From Planctomycetaceae bacterium (lineage in GTDB: Bacteria > Planctomycetota > Phycisphaerae > Phycisphaerales > SM1A02), in the NCBI GenBank assembly GCA_027490145.1, contig JAIXYQ010000006.1, positions 248,001 to 312,000 on the forward strand: 64,000 nt of DNA. Reading direction: 5' to 3'. The notes beneath the pieces are model-generated. The model did no database searches, had not been told where the DNA came from, and worked only from the letters and a program-made list of their open reading frames with translations. Positions 1 through 9,684 of this stretch are shown piece by piece. The translations under genes were made by a program, and so were the position numbers. Position 1 is the stretch's first letter. Each line of letters begins with the position of its first letter.

Positions 1-1887
1 CGCACCAAGAACAACCCCGTGCTGCTGGGCGAAGCCGGCGTCGGCAAGACCGCCATCGCCGAGGGCCTGGCCCGCGCCATCGTCGCGCAGGACGTGCCGG
101 AAATCCTGCACGACAAGCGCCTCATCGCGCTTGACCTGGCGGCCATGGTCGCCGGCACCAAGTACCGCGGCCAGTTCGAGGAGCGCATCAAGGCCGTCAT
201 GAACGAGGTGAAGCGCTCGAAGAACGTGCTGCTCTTCATCGATGAGCTGCACACGCTCGTGGGCGCCGGCGGCGCCGAGGGCGCGATCGACGCCAGCAAC
301 GTGCTCAAGCCCGCGCTCGCCCGCGGCGAGATCCAGTGCATCGGCGCAACGACCTACGACGAGTTCCGCAAGTACGTCGAGAAGGATCCCGCGCTCGAGC
401 GCCGGTTCCAGCCGATCACCGTCGAGCCGCCGAACGCCGAGCAGACCTTCGAGATCCTCAAGGGCCTGCGCGAGAAGTACGAAGCGCACCACAAGGTCCG
501 CTTCGGCGACGATGCCCTGCGCGCCGCGGTCGACCTCAGCGGCCGCTACATCACCGGCCGCGTCCAGCCGGACAAGTCGATCGACGTGCTCGACGAGGCG
601 GGCGCCCGCGTGCGCCTGAAGACCATGAGCAAGCCGCCTGACCTGGCCGAGATCGAGGAGCGCATCGAGCGCCTCTCGCTCGAGAAGGACGAGGCCGTGC
701 GTGGCGCCGACTACGAGCGCGCCGCGGACCTGCGTGACCAGGCCGAGAAGATGCGCAAGGAGAAGGAGCGCCGCCAGGTCGAGTGGCGCGAGAAGATGAA
801 CGAGTCGCAGGCCACCGTCGACGAGGACATGATCCGCGAGGTTGTGTCGAAGATGACGGGCGTGCCGCTCACCAAGCTCGCCAAGGAAGAGTCGGAGCGC
901 CTGCTCCAGCTCGAGTCCGAGCTCCACAAGGCGGTCGTCAGCCAGGACGAGGCGGTCAAGGCGGTCGCCCGCGCGATCCGCAAGGCACGCGCCGGCCTGA
1001 AGGACCCCCGCCGCCCCATGGGCAGCTTCCTCTTCGTCGGGCCCTCGGGCGTCGGCAAGACGCTGCTCTGCAAGGCGCTCGCCACGTTCATGTACGGCGA
1101 CCCCGACGCCATGATCCACCTGGACATGAGCGAGTACATGGAGAAGCACGCGGTCAGCCGCCTGGTGGGTGCGCCTCCGGGCTACGTCGGGTACGAGGAG
1201 GGCGGCCAGCTCACCGAGCGCGTGCGTCGCCGTCCCTACTCGGTCGTCCTGCTCGATGAAGTCGAGAAGGCGCACCCGGACGTCTACAACATGCTCCTGC
1301 AGATCACGGAAGAAGGCCGCCTGACCGACTCCTACGGCCGGCACGTGGACTTCAAGAACACGATCGTGATCATGACCAGCAACATCGGCGCCGACCTGAT
1401 CAAGGGCGGTTCGGCGTTCGGGTTCACCAAGCGCACCGAGGTCGCCGACTACGACCGGATCAAGAAGCAGCTGCTCGGCGAAGCCGAGAAGTTCTTCCGC
1501 CCCGAGTTCATCAACCGCCTGGACGACATCATCGTCTTCCGGCCGCTGGTGAAGGACGACCTGACGCAGATCATCGAGATCGAACTCTCGAAGCTGCGCC
1601 AGCGCCTGGCCGAGAAGGACATGAAGCTCGTGCTCGACGCGCCGGCGCGCGAGTTCCTGATCGACAAGGGCTACAACCCCGACTTCGGGGCGCGTCCCCT
1701 GCGCCGCGCGATCGGCACCTTCGTCGAGGACACGCTCGCCGAGAACCTGCTGCTGGGCGACTACCGTCCCGGCGACACGATCCACGCGACCCGCGAGGAA
1801 GGCAAGGAGCACCTGACCTTCCGCGCCGAGCGCGCAACCGCGCCGATCAGCGACGCGGCCCCGAGCGAGACCGCCCCGAGCGCCTGA
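1..1887 (+). CDS. clpC: ClpC-type AAA+ protein unfoldase, 5' truncated by the window
   Basis: Hexameric Hsp100 ATPase that unfolds proteins for degradation by ClpP or for disaggregation in the cytoplasm. The frame is open from base 1, so the N-terminal repeat domain lies outside the window; 628 residues are present. The D1 AAA module has Walker A GEAGVGKT at about residues 10-17 and Walker B LLFIDELH near 77-84. The D2 module has GPSGVGKT at 347-354 and the sensor region VIMTSNIGA. Between them is a short linker with a UVR-like segment ([19 protein letters not shown]), which is typical of ClpC rather than the long coiled coil of ClpB. The C-terminal D2-small domain is followed by an Ala/Pro-rich tail. 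Alternative: a ClpB with a reduced middle domain, less likely. Family certain; ClpC assignment likely. Confidence 0.9.
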   Translation, partial: RTKNNPVLLGEAGVGKTAIAEGLARAIVAQDVPEILHDKRLIALDLAAMVAGTKYRGQFEERIKAVMNEVKRSKNVLLFIDELHTLVGAGGAEGAIDASNVLKPALARGEIQCIGATTYDEFRKYVEKDPALERRFQPITVEPPNAEQTFEILKGLREKYEAHHKVRFGDDALRAAVDLSGRYITGRVQPDKSIDVLDEAGARVRLKTMSKPPDLAEIEERIERLSLEKDEAVRGADYERAADLRDQAEKMRKEKERRQVEWREKMNESQATVDEDMIREVVSKMTGVPLTKLAKEESERLLQLESELHKAVVSQDEAVKAVARAIRKARAGLKDPRRPMGSFLFVGPSGVGKTLLCKALATFMYGDPDAMIHLDMSEYMEKHAVSRLVGAPPGYVGYEEGGQLTERVRRRPYSVVLLDEVEKAHPDVYNMLLQITEEGRLTDSYGRHVDFKNTIVIMTSNIGADLIKGGSAFGFTKRTEVADYDRIKKQLLGEAEKFFRPEFINRLDDIIVFRPLVKDDLTQIIEIELSKLRQRLAEKDMKLVLDAPAREFLIDKGYNPDFGARPLRRAIGTFVEDTLAENLLLGDYRPGDTIHATREEGKEHLTFRAERATAPISDAAPSETAPSA

Positions 1888-1916
1888 GGCACGGGGACAA
1901 CCGAGACCCAACCCGA

Positions 1917-1944
1917 CCCCACGGCGTGTTGCCGTGGGGTTTTT
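1917..1944 (+). terminator. Rho-independent terminator of clpC
   Basis: Perfect 9-bp stem CCCCACGGC/GCCGTGGGG with loop GTGTT, followed directly by TTTTT at 1940-1944. It starts 30 bp after the clpC stop codon and is oriented for the plus strand. On the minus strand there is no T-tract, so it should not block the convergent fbp transcript. Confidence 0.9.
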
Positions 1945-1973
1945 CATGGGTCACCGAATCGGCTCAGGCAGAC

Positions 1974-2984
1974 TCACGGATGCCACTCGGCAACCTGGTG
2001 CACCTGCGCCGCGACGGCTTCGACCTGGTCGGCGCTGCCGACGATGATCGGCGTGCGCTGGTGCAGCCGCTGCGGGTGCAGCCCGAGCGTGGGCAGGCCG
2101 CTCGACATCGCCTTGCCGCCGGCCTGCTCGATGATGAAGGCCATCGGATTCGCCTCGTAGAGCAGGCGCAACTTGCCATCGGGGTGCTTTGAGGTCGGCG
2201 GATACAGGAAGACGCCGCCCGACATCAGGATGCGGTGTACATCGGCGACGAACGCCCCGATGTAGCGGCTGCTGTACCCCTGCCCATGCGCCCACGACAG
2301 GTAGCGCTGGTAGCCCTTGGGGAAACTCTCCGTGTAGGCCTCGTTCAGGGAATAGGTGCGGTTGCCCGACGGGATCCGCAGCCCCTGCTTGACGAGCAGG
2401 AACGATCCCATGAAGGGATCAAGCTCGAAGAGATCGACTCCGTTGCCGGTGCTGATCACGAACGCCGTGCTCGGCCCGTAGAGGATGTACCCGGCAGCGA
2501 CCTGCTTCATGCCCGGTTGGCAGATCGTGGCCTCGGCCCCCTCGATCGACGCATCGTTGCGCAGGATCGAGAAGATCGTGCCCACCGGGCCGCACGCATC
2601 CAGGTTGCTCGAGCCATCAAGCGGATCGAACAGCACGCAGTACTTGCCGCCGTCCTTGCCCGTGCGCAGGATCGTGGGCTCCTCGTCCTCCTCGCTCGCG
2701 ACGACCGCGATGCTCGCGCGCGAACCGAGGCAGCGCAGGATCGTCTCGTTCGCGATCACGTCCATGCGGATCTGTTCCTCGCCCTGCACGTTCTGCTCGC
2801 CCCAATCACCGAGCACGCCCTCCAGCCGAGCGCGGCGCACCTTGTGGGCGATCGCCTTGCCGGCGAGCGAGATCGCGCTCACGATCCAGGAGAAGTCGCC
2901 CGATGCGCCCGGGTGCCGAGCCTCTTCCTGGAGGATGTGGCTCTGCAGGCTGACGAGGTTTCCGGTGTCGACGTTCGATCGCAT
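1974..2984 (-). CDS. fbp: Fructose-1,6-bisphosphatase class I
   Basis: Hydrolyses fructose-1,6-bisphosphate to fructose-6-phosphate and phosphate in gluconeogenesis; Mg2+ dependent and cytosolic. The 336-residue protein has the full class I length. It carries the metal and phosphate-binding signature DPLDGSSNLD, the upstream acidic cluster SEEDEEP, and a C-terminal segment GGKAMSSGLPTLGLHPQ that matches the conserved family tail. I chose the ATG at 2984 because GGGAG lies 8 nt upstream. An ATG at 2990 (spacing 2) and one at 3020 are in frame but less well placed. The gene is divergent from the thiolase gene and convergent with clpC. Confidence 0.93.
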   Translation of the reverse strand: MRSNVDTGNLVSLQSHILQEEARHPGASGDFSWIVSAISLAGKAIAHKVRRARLEGVLGDWGEQNVQGEEQIRMDVIANETILRCLGSRASIAVVASEEDEEPTILRTGKDGGKYCVLFDPLDGSSNLDACGPVGTIFSILRNDASIEGAEATICQPGMKQVAAGYILYGPSTAFVISTGNGVDLFELDPFMGSFLLVKQGLRIPSGNRTYSLNEAYTESFPKGYQRYLSWAHGQGYSSRYIGAFVADVHRILMSGGVFLYPPTSKHPDGKLRLLYEANPMAFIIEQAGGKAMSSGLPTLGLHPQRLHQRTPIIVGSADQVEAVAAQVHQVAEWHP

Positions 2985-3026
2985 GCGCATGGCTCCCGGC
3001 GGCGCGACCGTGCGCCGCATGGTGCG

Positions 3027-3032
3027 TATGAT
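3027..3032 (+). promoter_or_regulatory. Candidate -10 hexamer for the thiolase gene
   Basis: TATGAT lies 33 bp before the thiolase ATG, which leaves room for a short leader holding the GGAGA ribosome site. No convincing -35 element is present 17 bp upstream. Confidence 0.4.
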
Positions 3033-3065
3033 GGCAACTTCCCCCGAACCCGGAGAACCGAACCC

Positions 3066-4241
3066 ATGCAGCAGCCCGTGATCCTCGCCGCCAAGCGCAC
3101 CCCCGTCGGGAAGTTCGGCGGCTCACTCGCCCGCACCAGCGCCCCCGACCTGGGTGCCATCGCCATCAAGGCGGTCCTCGAGCAGGTGCCGGCCGCGCGC
3201 GAGCATGTGGATGAGTGCATCATGGGCTGCGTGCTGCAGGCCGGCCTGGGCCAGAACCCGGCGCGCCAGGCCGGGCTCAAGGCGGGCCTGCCCCACACCC
3301 TCAGCGCCGTGACCGTGAACAAGGTCTGCGGCAGCGGCCTGCAGGCGGTCATGCAGGCGGCCACCGGCATCCGCGCCGGCGTGAACAAGGTCGTGGTCGC
3401 CGGCGGCATGGAGAACATGGACATGGCCCCGCACTTCGCGCACGTGCGCGCGGGCGCCAAGTTCGGCAAGGTTGAGATGCAGGACCACATGGAGTACGAC
3501 GGCCTGCGCTGCGCCTTCGAGTGCTGGGGCATGGGCTTCGCGGCCGAGCACATCGCCGCCACGCGCTCGGTCACCCGCGCCGAACAGGACCGCTTCAGCG
3601 CGCAGAGCCACCAGCGCGCCGCCCGCGCCACCGCCGAGGGCTGGTTCAAGCAGGAGATCGTCGAGATCACGGCCGAGATGATCAAGGCCAAGGCCGGGCT
3701 CGCGGCCGATGAAGGGATCCGCGGCGACTCCACCGCCGAGGGTCTGGCCAAGCTGCGTCCGGCCTTCAAGCCCGATGGCAGCGTGACCGCCGCCAACGCC
3801 AGCCAGATCAGCGACGGCGCCGCGGCCGTGCTCGTGGCCAGCGAGGATGCCGCCAAGGCCATGGGCGCCAAGCCGCTTGCGCGCATCGTGGGCTGGAACA
3901 CCGCGGGTGTCGAGCCCAAGGAACTCTTCTTCGCCCCGAAGATCGGCATCGAGCAGCTGCTCAAGGATCACTCGCTCTCGGTCAAGGACATCGATCTCTT
4001 CGAGATCAACGAAGCCTTCGCCGCGCAGGTCCTGGCCGACATCACCCCGCTGGGGATCAGCGAGGACAAGCTCAACATCTGCGGCGGCGGCATCGCCCTG
4101 GGCCACCCGATCGGCGCCAGCGGCGCGCGCGTGCTCTGCACGCTCGTGCACCAGCTGCAGCGCACCGGTGGGCGCCGCGGCATCTGCAGCCTGTGCCTGG
4201 GCGGCGGCAACGCCGTGAGCATGCTCATCGAGATGTGCTGA
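3066..4241 (+). CDS. Thiolase (acetyl-CoA C-acyltransferase)
   Basis: Thiolase-superfamily enzyme of 391 residues. It either condenses two acetyl-CoA to acetoacetyl-CoA or cleaves 3-ketoacyl-CoA in fatty-acid oxidation. The complete catalytic set is visible: nucleophile Cys88 in VNKVCGSGL, His347 in GGGIALGHPIGASG, and Cys377 in CLGGGNA. The upstream ribosome site is GGAGA about 11 nt before ATG. No beta-oxidation or polyhydroxyalkanoate genes adjoin it, so the direction of catalysis cannot be decided from context. The following lipoprotein gene overlaps its stop codon by one base (TGATG), suggesting co-transcription. Family certain, substrate unknown. Confidence 0.9.
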   Translation: MQQPVILAAKRTPVGKFGGSLARTSAPDLGAIAIKAVLEQVPAAREHVDECIMGCVLQAGLGQNPARQAGLKAGLPHTLSAVTVNKVCGSGLQAVMQAATGIRAGVNKVVVAGGMENMDMAPHFAHVRAGAKFGKVEMQDHMEYDGLRCAFECWGMGFAAEHIAATRSVTRAEQDRFSAQSHQRAARATAEGWFKQEIVEITAEMIKAKAGLAADEGIRGDSTAEGLAKLRPAFKPDGSVTAANASQISDGAAAVLVASEDAAKAMGAKPLARIVGWNTAGVEPKELFFAPKIGIEQLLKDHSLSVKDIDLFEINEAFAAQVLADITPLGISEDKLNICGGGIALGHPIGASGARVLCTLVHQLQRTGGRRGICSLCLGGGNAVSMLIEMC

Positions 4242-5293
4242 TGCCGCGCGCAGGCGTGCGTCCGGTCGCTCCGTGGTCGCCGGGTGTGCGTGCGTCGGCA
4301 AGCATGATCCCGGCCGTCGTGGTGGCATCGGTGTGTGCGCTTGCTGCGTGCTCGGACCGGCCGGCACCTGAGCAGCCCGCGGCATCACAGCCCGCGCCCG
4401 ATGCAGGCGTGGCAGCCCGCGCGACCGATCCGGCCGCAACCGGAGAGCTGACGCCCTTCGTGACCGATCGCTCCTGGCCCGCCTGGGCGCAGTGGCCGCG
4501 CACGCTCGAGGGCATCACGCTCTACCACCCGTCCATCGAGGAGTGGCGCGGCGAGCGGCTCTTCACGCGCTCGGCGATCCAGGCCGACGACGGGCTCACG
4601 GGGCTGTTGACGATCCAGTGGTCGCTCGCCTTCGACGGACGCACGGTCGTGCTCTCGAAGCCGGTCATCGCGACCTGTGCCTGGGATGGCGAGCCTGCGA
4701 AGGTCGCCGCAGCCCGCTCGTCGCTCGACAGCGGGCTGGCGGGTTGCACCTGGTCGTTCCCGGTCGAGGCGGTGCTCTCGCTCGTCTCGACCGACACGAT
4801 GCCGCCAGAACCCACGGTCGAGGCGGCCGGTGACCTGCAGCGCGCGCGCGAAGCGGCCGCTGCGTTCGGCGTCGACCTGCTCAACGACCGCGAGGCGATG
4901 TTCATGCTCGACCGATGGCCGCGCGACGAGGAGGACCGCTGGATGGTCCCGACTTCGCCCGCCGCTGCCACGCCGCCGTGCGGCACCTGGGTGCTCGGTC
5001 CACTGCGGATTCCGGGTCGCGACGGCCGCGTGCACGAGCTGCGCGCCGCGCGATGGATCCGGCTCACGCGCGCAGGCTGGCAGGCCCCAGGCGATGACGC
5101 CGCATCCGAGTCGTTCAGCGCCTTCGCGGGCGGCGGCAGCCTGAGCGAGGAACGCGAGCGCTTCGAGCGCACGATCGCCCGCCGCGACAAGGTCTACGGA
5201 CTGCTCGATCGCACGGCATGGCGCTGGAGCGAGGCCGTCGAGCGCATGCACGAGCAGCGGGATCCGCCGCCGCCGGAACCGCCGCCGGGCTGA
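4241..5293 (+). CDS. Hypothetical lipoprotein, 350 aa
   Basis: I do not recognise a catalytic domain. The N-terminus has an Arg-rich region, then a hydrophobic stretch (MIPAVVVASVCALAAC) ending in a lipobox LAAC, followed by a Pro/Ala-rich linker. This predicts a lipidated envelope protein. The mature part is rich in Trp, Arg and Glu and ends with a Pro-rich RDPPPPEPPPG tail. The start at 4241 overlaps the thiolase stop by one base. An internal ATG at 4304 would leave almost no positively charged n-region, so it is less likely. Coding is supported by length, consistent GC-rich third positions and tight coupling to the thiolase gene. Confidence 0.65.
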   Translation: MPRAGVRPVAPWSPGVRASASMIPAVVVASVCALAACSDRPAPEQPAASQPAPDAGVAARATDPAATGELTPFVTDRSWPAWAQWPRTLEGITLYHPSIEEWRGERLFTRSAIQADDGLTGLLTIQWSLAFDGRTVVLSKPVIATCAWDGEPAKVAAARSSLDSGLAGCTWSFPVEAVLSLVSTDTMPPEPTVEAAGDLQRAREAAAAFGVDLLNDREAMFMLDRWPRDEEDRWMVPTSPAAATPPCGTWVLGPLRIPGRDGRVHELRAARWIRLTRAGWQAPGDDAASESFSAFAGGGSLSEERERFERTIARRDKVYGLLDRTAWRWSEAVERMHEQRDPPPPEPPPG

Positions 5294-5299
5294 GCCCGC

Positions 5300-6001
5300 T
5301 CAGAGCGGCCGGCGCTTGGGTTCGCCGTCGCCGCGCGGATACATCTTGGGCGCACCGCGCAGCTTCTCGACCGCAACGATCGTGCCCGTCGGCGTGCGCA
5401 CGCTCTCCACGACCTGGGCGTGCAGCGAATGCAGCGCCTTCTTGCTCTCGTCGATCTCGGCCTGTGCCTGTTCGCCCTTGATGAGCACGATGTGCCCGCC
5501 TGCCTTGGGGAACGCGATGCAGTATTCGAGCAGGATCGGCAGCCGCGCCACGGCCCTGCTCACGCAGAGATCGAAGCGTTCGCGCAGCTCCGGTCGGTGC
5601 CCCGCCACCTCGGCACGCAGGTTCACGACCGTACAGCGGTCCTGGAGGCCGAGATCCGCCACGCACTGCTGCAGGAACTCGCACTTGCGGCCGGTCGCCT
5701 CGAGCAGCGTCATGCGCAGCTCCGGCACCGCCAGCGCCAGAGGGATCCCGGGCAAGCCACCGCCGGTGCCGACGTCGATCACCGTCGTCGCCCCCGTCGA
5801 GGCGACCCACGGCAAGAGCGACAGGCTGTCGACGACGTGTCGGTGCCAGGCATCCTCGCCTTCGGGCACCGCCGTCAGGTTCATGCTGGCGTTCGCGCTG
5901 TAGAGCGCATCGAGGTAGCGCCCGAGCGTGTCCAGGTCACGCGGTTCGAGCTCCACGCCGAGCGCTCCGAGCGCGTCGATCGCCGATTGCGGTGCGGTCA
6001 T
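5300..6001 (-). CDS. rsmG: 16S rRNA (guanine-527-N7)-methyltransferase RsmG
   Basis: Methylates N7 of G527 in the 530 loop of 16S rRNA using S-adenosylmethionine. The 233-residue protein has the SAM-binding motif DVGTGGGLPGIPLAL at about residues 76-90 and the family motifs MNLTAVPEGED (40-50) and HVVDSLSLLPW (55-65). The start at 6001 gives an ATGA overlap with the rodA stop codon, so translation is probably coupled. A longer reading from 6013 would overlap rodA more deeply. It is the last gene of the mrdA-rodA-rsmG operon. Loss of this enzyme causes low-level streptomycin resistance in several bacteria (family knowledge). Confidence 0.95.
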   Translation of the reverse strand: MTAPQSAIDALGALGVELEPRDLDTLGRYLDALYSANASMNLTAVPEGEDAWHRHVVDSLSLLPWVASTGATTVIDVGTGGGLPGIPLALAVPELRMTLLEATGRKCEFLQQCVADLGLQDRCTVVNLRAEVAGHRPELRERFDLCVSRAVARLPILLEYCIAFPKAGGHIVLIKGEQAQAEIDESKKALHSLHAQVVESVRTPTGTIVAVEKLRGAPKMYPRGDGEPKRRPL

Positions 6002-7236
6002 GGTGCAAGCCATCCCATCAGGCCACCCTCGCGCGGGCGGCGATCATCATCGAACTCGAACGACTCGCGCTTCACGCCGCGCGGCTTCCACAGCGCCAAG
6101 CCATAGACGAGCCCGACCAGCATCCAGGAGACGACCAGGCTGCTGCCGCCGTAACTCACGAAGGGCAGCGTGATCCCCGCGATGGGAAGTGCGCCGATGT
6201 TCATGCCGGTGTTGATGATCGCCTGCGCAGCGACCAGGCACCCTGCCCCGACGGCGACCAGACGCGACCAGGGATCGTGCGTGTGGTTCGCCACCAGGAA
6301 GCACCCGATCGAGAACATGGCCACCAGTCCCCACACGACGATCGCGCCGACCATGCCCCATCGGCAGCAGATCACGCTGAAGACCATGTCGTTGTGGTCC
6401 TCGGGGAGCCGGTTGCGCTCAATGAGGATCGACGCCTCGTCGGCCGGCATGCCCCACAGCCCGCCTGCACCGATGAGCGTCGTCGCCCGGTCGGCTTGGT
6501 AACCGATGTCGTTGCGATAGCGCGTATCGCCCTGGAGCTGCGCGATGTAGGCGTCGACGCGGGCGCGCTGATGCGGCTTGAGCACGCCGCCGAAGAACGC
6601 AGCGGGCGCCACGAGCGACGCACACAGGGCGAAGAGCGCGATGTGGCGCTTGCGGCACCCTGCCGCCAGCAGCACGCCCACGAGCACCGGCACGAACAGC
6701 AGCGTGGTGTCGAGATCGGGCTCGAGGGCGATGAGCGCGGCCGGGACGAGCGCCAGGAACCCCGGCAGGACCAGTCCACGGAGCGTTCGATGGCTGCGCG
6801 TGCGCTGCAGCAGCGTGGCCAGCATGAGCAGGAACGCGACCTTGGCGATCTCCGCGGGCTGGATGTCCGTGATGCCCAGGCTGATCCATCGACGCGCACC
6901 GTTGCGCGCCCGCACGATCGACTCCGGCACGCCGGGCGCGATCACGATGAGCAGGAGCAGGATCGAACCCGCGAAGATGAAGGGACTCCACCGCTCGAGG
7001 TTCGACGGACGGCACCACGGTGACCACGACACCGCGGCGGCAGCGGCCAGGCCCACGAGCAGGTACATCAGGTGCCGCGAGGCGAAGCCGGGTTCGGTCG
7101 TGCCGATCGCCACCACGCCGATGATCGAGAGCGCGAGGGCCGGCAGCACCACAAGGATGCCGGGATTCAGCACGCGCTCAAGGCTCAGGCGCGGCGAACC
7201 ACTGCCCCGGAATTCGCTGGCGGCCAAGCGCCCCAT
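5998..7236 (-). CDS. rodA: Rod-shape SEDS glycosyltransferase RodA
   Basis: Polytopic membrane peptidoglycan polymerase of the elongation machinery, partner of PBP2. The 412 residues contain about ten hydrophobic segments. Conserved SEDS signatures are present: NGARRWISLGITDIQPAEIAK after the third segment, LPEDHNDMVFSVI in the large periplasmic loop, and GMNIGALPIAGITLPFVSYGGSSL near the C-terminus. These favour RodA over FtsW. The start ATG overlaps the mrdA stop by one base and the stop overlaps the rsmG start by four, so the three genes form one operon. The C-terminus has a basic/acidic cytoplasmic extension (FEFDDDRRPREGG). Confidence 0.92.
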   Translation of the reverse strand: MGRLAASEFRGSGSPRLSLERVLNPGILVVLPALALSIIGVVAIGTTEPGFASRHLMYLLVGLAAAAAVSWSPWCRPSNLERWSPFIFAGSILLLLIVIAPGVPESIVRARNGARRWISLGITDIQPAEIAKVAFLLMLATLLQRTRSHRTLRGLVLPGFLALVPAALIALEPDLDTTLLFVPVLVGVLLAAGCRKRHIALFALCASLVAPAAFFGGVLKPHQRARVDAYIAQLQGDTRYRNDIGYQADRATTLIGAGGLWGMPADEASILIERNRLPEDHNDMVFSVICCRWGMVGAIVVWGLVAMFSIGCFLVANHTHDPWSRLVAVGAGCLVAAQAIINTGMNIGALPIAGITLPFVSYGGSSLVVSWMLVGLVYGLALWKPRGVKRESFEFDDDRRPREGGLMGWLAP

Positions 7237-9572
7237 CAGCGCAGACCCCGAGCGGAAGCGATGCCCTCGTCGTGCTGGGGCGCGTCGGGGAACTGCACCT
7301 GGCTGCGCGACCGGAGCGCATCACCAAGGTAGCCCTCGTCTGCGCACGCGCGGACCAGCGCGGCAGCGATCGGACCCGCCGACTTGCCGCCGCCGCCACC
7401 GTGATCGACGAACGCGCAGAACGCCATCCGCGCGCGACCATCCGCACGGGCACCGGCGAACCCTGCCGCCCAGGCATGGTCCTTCGCCGTGATGATCCGG
7501 GACGAACCATCGGCCTCCTTCACGACGATCGGGCTCGTCTCGGCCGTGCCGGACTTGCCCCAGACCCGGATCGACGGCATGTCGAAGATGGGTGCCCGCT
7601 GGTCCTTGGGCCCCACGTGGTGCAGCGTGCCGAACTCGGCATCGACGGACATGCGCAGGCCTTCGGTGATCGTCTGCATCATCGCGTCGGGCACGCCCAA
7701 GTCGACCCGTGAGCCTGCACCGCCGCGCAGCACGCTGGGCCGGATGAAGACGCCGCCTCGGGCCAGCGCTGCATACGCACTGGCCACCTGCAGCGGTGTG
7801 ACCCGCATGTCACCCTGGCCGATCCCGAGCGAAATGGTCGTCTGGCGATCCTTCGACGACTCGATCGTCATCAGGTCGCGCTGGCGGATCGACCCCGCGG
7901 ACTCGCCCACGCGCACCCAGCGGCCATCGTTGGTCTTGCGCTCGAAGTCAAGCCCGATGCCGAGCGTGCGGCCGAAGCCCCAGTCGGTGTAGCCCTCCAT
8001 GAGCTTGCGCGGGCCGAGCCGATCGGCCAGCGTGAAGAAGTACATGTTGCAACTGCGGGCGATCGCTTCCGCAGGTCCGAGCGGACCATGATGGTTGGGG
8101 GTGTTGCCGGGTCGGTAGATCCAGCACCGCGCATGGGAGTGGATCTCGGGGAAGAAGTGTCCGGTGCAGTCGATCACCGTGGATGGGGTCGCCAGGTCCT
8201 CGGCCGCCGCGCAGGCAAGCACGATCGGCTTCATCACGCTGCCGGGCTCGAACGATGCCCCCATCGCACGGTCCATCCACGGTGTCAGGATCGGTATGCG
8301 CCGCGGATCCGCAACCTGCTCATCACGCGAGGGCCAGCTGGCCATGGCCAGCACCTCGCCGGAATCGACGTCGATCGCGACGGCGGCCGAGGCGAGCGGC
8401 GTGCCGTACTCCTGATCGGGCGCCGAGTGGAACCCCTGCACCACGGTGAGGCCGAAGCTCGGATCGAGGATCGCCTCGAGCCGCGCCTGCAGCGCTACAT
8501 CGATCGCGAGCTGGACCGGGGATCCGGGCACGGGCTCGACGCGCGTGGCTTCGACGGCGCCGATCGGCTTGAGGATCTGGCCGCGTTTGCCACGCAGACG
8601 ATCTTCCTGGGTGCGCTCGATGCCGTTCACGCCGACGACGTCTGGCCCGAGTGTGTAACCAGCCAGGTCCAACTCCTCGCCAGGGCGACGGGGGTTCAAC
8701 GGTTTGCGTTCGACGTCCTCGGGCAAGGCATGGGACCGCGTGACTCCGACGATCCGCGAGGCCACCTGATCGACCCGGACCCGCTGGGGCTCGGCGCTGC
8801 GCAGGCCGATCGGCAGGCCATCGCGCGGCAGGTCGACCGCTGCCGAGGCGTACGGCCGCCGCCGCACGGTGCTGTCCTTCACGGTCACGGCGCCCGGTGC
8901 GCGGTCAGCGAGCTTGCCGAACGCGAAGGCGGTCGCATCATCGACTCCACAGAGCACCGCGTGATACTGCGCCTTCTCCTGCACCTTTTCGCTGCGGAAG
9001 TCGGCGCGTGCCTCCTCGCCGTACAGGTCGACGCGCTTCGCCAGGTCGCGCGCATCCTTCTGCTGCTGGATCATCTCGACACGCTGCGCGATCTCGACGA
9101 TGGCCGCATCACGCTGCGCAGCGGGCATTCCACCAAGCTTCGTGAGTGCATCGAGCACCTCGGCCCACACCTGGTTCCATGCCGGCGTCGCCAAAGCGAT
9201 CCGTCGATCGCGTTCCTCGCGGGGAAGGCGCAGCCAGGCCCGGCGACCGCCGGCCACCTGCACCTGCTCGGCGGTGGCCTGCTGCCGGGGCCACGCACCG
9301 GTGATCGCATCCCAGTGGATGGCGATGTCGTAGCTGGGTGCATCCTCGACGAGCACACGACCACGGCGATCCACGATGCAGCCCCGGAGCGTGGGCAGGA
9401 AGTCTGCTTCGCTCACCCTGCCGCGTGCCTTCTGCAGGCGATCGGGATGTTCGAGCACGGACAGCCGCACGAGTTGCGCCGCGAGACCACCGAGCACCAC
9501 GACCAAGCCGATGGACAGCAGCACCAACCTGCGCTGGAACATGCCAAACTGCGCCGAACTGATCGGGTTCAT
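7236..9572 (-). CDS. mrdA: Penicillin-binding protein 2 (class B transpeptidase)
   Basis: Periplasmic D,D-transpeptidase that crosslinks peptidoglycan during elongation, working with RodA. The 778-residue protein begins with a cytoplasmic stub and one membrane segment ([20 protein letters not shown]). A dimerisation region follows that is longer than usual and contains a Gln/Asp/Arg-rich, probably helical insert at about residues 110-240. The transpeptidase domain carries the three active-site motifs: SVMK (Ser445, Lys448), SCN (Ser507) and KSGT (Lys673). I placed the start at 9572, where AAGGAGG sits 9 nt upstream. The longer upstream frame has no ribosome site. It is the first gene of the operon with rodA and rsmG. 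Confidence 0.92.
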   Translation of the reverse strand: MNPISSAQFGMFQRRLVLLSIGLVVVLGGLAAQLVRLSVLEHPDRLQKARGRVSEADFLPTLRGCIVDRRGRVLVEDAPSYDIAIHWDAITGAWPRQQATAEQVQVAGGRRAWLRLPREERDRRIALATPAWNQVWAEVLDALTKLGGMPAAQRDAAIVEIAQRVEMIQQQKDARDLAKRVDLYGEEARADFRSEKVQEKAQYHAVLCGVDDATAFAFGKLADRAPGAVTVKDSTVRRRPYASAAVDLPRDGLPIGLRSAEPQRVRVDQVASRIVGVTRSHALPEDVERKPLNPRRPGEELDLAGYTLGPDVVGVNGIERTQEDRLRGKRGQILKPIGAVEATRVEPVPGSPVQLAIDVALQARLEAILDPSFGLTVVQGFHSAPDQEYGTPLASAAVAIDVDSGEVLAMASWPSRDEQVADPRRIPILTPWMDRAMGASFEPGSVMKPIVLACAAAEDLATPSTVIDCTGHFFPEIHSHARCWIYRPGNTPNHHGPLGPAEAIARSCNMYFFTLADRLGPRKLMEGYTDWGFGRTLGIGLDFERKTNDGRWVRVGESAGSIRQRDLMTIESSKDRQTTISLGIGQGDMRVTPLQVASAYAALARGGVFIRPSVLRGGAGSRVDLGVPDAMMQTITEGLRMSVDAEFGTLHHVGPKDQRAPIFDMPSIRVWGKSGTAETSPIVVKEADGSSRIITAKDHAWAAGFAGARADGRARMAFCAFVDHGGGGGKSAGPIAAALVRACADEGYLGDALRSRSQVQFPDAPQHDEGIASARGLR

Positions 9573-9648
9573 CTTCGCTGGCCTCCTTGCCGTGCGACGG
9601 ACGCGCGGAGTGTACGGGCCGCACGCCCGGCCGTTCAACGGGAATCGC

Positions 9649-9654
9649 TACCAT
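9649..9654 (+). promoter_or_regulatory. Candidate -10 hexamer for ychF
   Basis: TACCAT lies 31 bp before the ychF ATG, in the divergent gap between mrdA and ychF. The sequence between contains an AAGGG ribosome site. No clear -35 is seen. Confidence 0.35.
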
Positions 9655-9684
9655 TCGCCGCTTTCCCCCAAAGGGCCACCCACC

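Noticed and set aside
2235-3065. A 5' extension of the thiolase gene giving a 668-aa frame
   Set aside because: It is the antisense of fbp, has no ribosome site, and thiolase homologues begin at MQQPVILAAKRTP. The TATGAT hexamer at 3027 also places transcription after it.
4304-4360. ATG at 4304 as the start of the lipoprotein gene
   Set aside because: It would leave a signal peptide without a basic n-region, whereas the ATG at 4241 gives one and overlaps the thiolase stop.
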